Assembly: GCA_018899795.1 (NCBI GenBank)
Contig: JAHIHJ010000075.1
Coordinates: 1 to 6,948, forward strand
Length of the DNA: 6,948 nt
Source of the DNA: Methanobacteriota archaeon
Lineage (GTDB): Archaea > Halobacteriota > Methanosarcinia > Methanosarcinales > Methanoperedenaceae
Reading direction: 5' to 3'
Positions 6,229 to 6,948 of the stretch are shown here, one piece after another (the first letter of the stretch is position 1; each line of letters opens with the position of its first letter). Both the position numbers and the translations under genes were made by a program. The notes under the pieces were generated by a model. The model ran no database searches. It had not been told where the DNA came from and was given only the letters and a program-made list of their open reading frames with translations.

Positions 6229-6948
6229 TTATGGGGACAGCCTCTTCCTGTCCCTGGGGAACAGTACTACTTCGCGTATGTTCTCGATGCCAAGCATTGT
6301 CATGAGAAGCCTCTCTGCGCCAACGCCCCATCCTGAATGCGGCGGCATGCCGTACCTGAACGCCTTGAGATAGAATTCAAATCCGTCAGGGTTCAGACCC
6401 TGATCTTTGATCCTCTGCCGCAGTAATTCATACGAATGCACGCGCTGCGCCCCGGATGACAATTCCATGCGCGGGTGCATCATGTCAAAAGCCCTGCAGA
6501 TCTCTGGTTTGTTCTCGTAGGGCATGGCATAGAATGGTTTTATTTTAGTGGGCCAGTCAGTGATGAAATAATGCTCTCCTATCGTTTTACCGATGGAGTG
6601 CTCGGATTCTGTGGACAGGTCGTCGCCCCATTCTATCTTTTCGCCGTTGTCGCGGGCGATCTTTATTGCCTCATCGTATGTAATGCGCCGGAATGGAGTT
6701 TTGGGAATAGCAAGTTCCACGCCGAGCGTTCCAAGGTATTTTGAACCTTTTTCCGCTACAGTTGAATATACATGTTTGATGAGGTTCTCAAGTATGACCA
6801 TTACGTCCTCATTATCTATGTAACTTGCTTCAATATCAATTGATGTCGCCTCATTAAGGTGTTTTCTGGTATCGTGCTCTTCAGCCCTGAATATCGGGCC
6901 GATCTCGAATATGCGGTCAAGTCCGCCTGACATCATCAACTGCTTAAA
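6229..6948 (-). CDS. aspS: Aspartyl-tRNA synthetase, archaeal type, C-terminal part (partial)
   Basis: These 239 residues are the C-terminal catalytic part of a class II aminoacyl-tRNA synthetase that charges tRNA with aspartate. The frame is open to the window edge (codons for Phe-Lys-Gln precede the Leu-Met-Met), so the start and the anticodon-binding OB domain lie outside. Motif 2 appears as [15 protein letters not shown] (visible residues 20-34), followed by [10 protein letters not shown]. Motif 3 is [14 protein letters not shown] (206-219), with the ATP-binding Arg213. The end [10 protein letters not shown] is characteristic of archaeal/eukaryotic-type AspRS, which lacks the large GAD insertion of bacterial enzymes. 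Whether it is discriminating or also makes Asp-tRNA(Asn) for the amidotransferase route cannot be judged, because the anticodon-recognition residues are missing. The TAA at 6229-6231 is followed by 99 bases before the next start, so it is probably a separate transcription unit. Confidence 0.96.
   Translation of the reverse strand, partial: FKQLMMSGGLDRIFEIGPIFRAEEHDTRKHLNEATSIDIEASYIDNEDVMVILENLIKHVYSTVAEKGSKYLGTLGVELAIPKTPFRRITYDEAIKIARDNGEKIEWGDDLSTESEHSIGKTIGEHYFITDWPTKIKPFYAMPYENKPEICRAFDMMHPRMELSSGAQRVHSYELLRQRIKDQGLNPDGFEFYLKAFRYGMPPHSGWGVGAERLLMTMLGIENIREVVLFPRDRKRLSP

Noticed and set aside
1..6948. CRISPR arrays, tRNA/rRNA genes, insertion sequences or attachment sites
   Set aside because: No regularly spaced direct repeats, cloverleaf-like sequence, transposase motif or terminal inverted repeats were seen on either strand.

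Overview
The window looks like a euryarchaeal chromosome segment, most likely from the Methanosarcinales or a related methanogen/ANME lineage. That placement is an inference from protein character: an archaeal-type AspRS C-terminus, an archaeal SMC whose C-terminal head has the archaeal Walker B/D-loop style, a DapF of methanogen type, AT-rich TATA-like boxes and Shine-Dalgarno motifs. All supported genes lie on the minus strand, so the natural reading order runs from position 6948 down to 1. No interval longer than about 100 bases lacks a gene.

In transcription order: the 3' part of aspS (aspartyl-tRNA synthetase, 6948-6229, cut by the window edge); a 99-base intergenic region with a weak promoter candidate and an imperfect inverted repeat; a coiled-coil protein of unknown function (6129-5401); smc, starting with GTG and overlapping the previous stop by one base (5401-1892); a 39-base gap with a TATA-like box; a DisA_N-type diadenylate cyclase homologue with a hydrophobic C-terminal tail (1852-1220); dapF, one base after the previous stop codon (1218-409); then, behind a TATA-like box that overlaps the dapF stop codon, a 55-residue small protein (381-214) whose 3' end overlaps the start of a GG...DxD nucleotidyltransferase (227-1, cut by the window edge).

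Functionally, the central block joins chromosome organisation (Smc plus its coupled coiled-coil neighbour), a probable c-di-AMP synthesis gene and the epimerase step of lysine/diaminopimelate synthesis. The one-base junctions suggest co-transcription of the coiled-coil gene with smc, and of the cyclase homologue with dapF. Whether these four genes form one operon or two depends on the possible promoter between smc and the cyclase gene. The pair at the left edge looks like a separate accessory unit resembling toxin-antitoxin or MNT-type modules.

Most of the window is ordinary core genome. The items most worth a second look are the unnamed Smc-coupled coiled-coil protein with an 18-residue tandem repeat, the membrane-tailed cyclase homologue with an altered RHR motif, and the small-ORF/nucleotidyltransferase pair.
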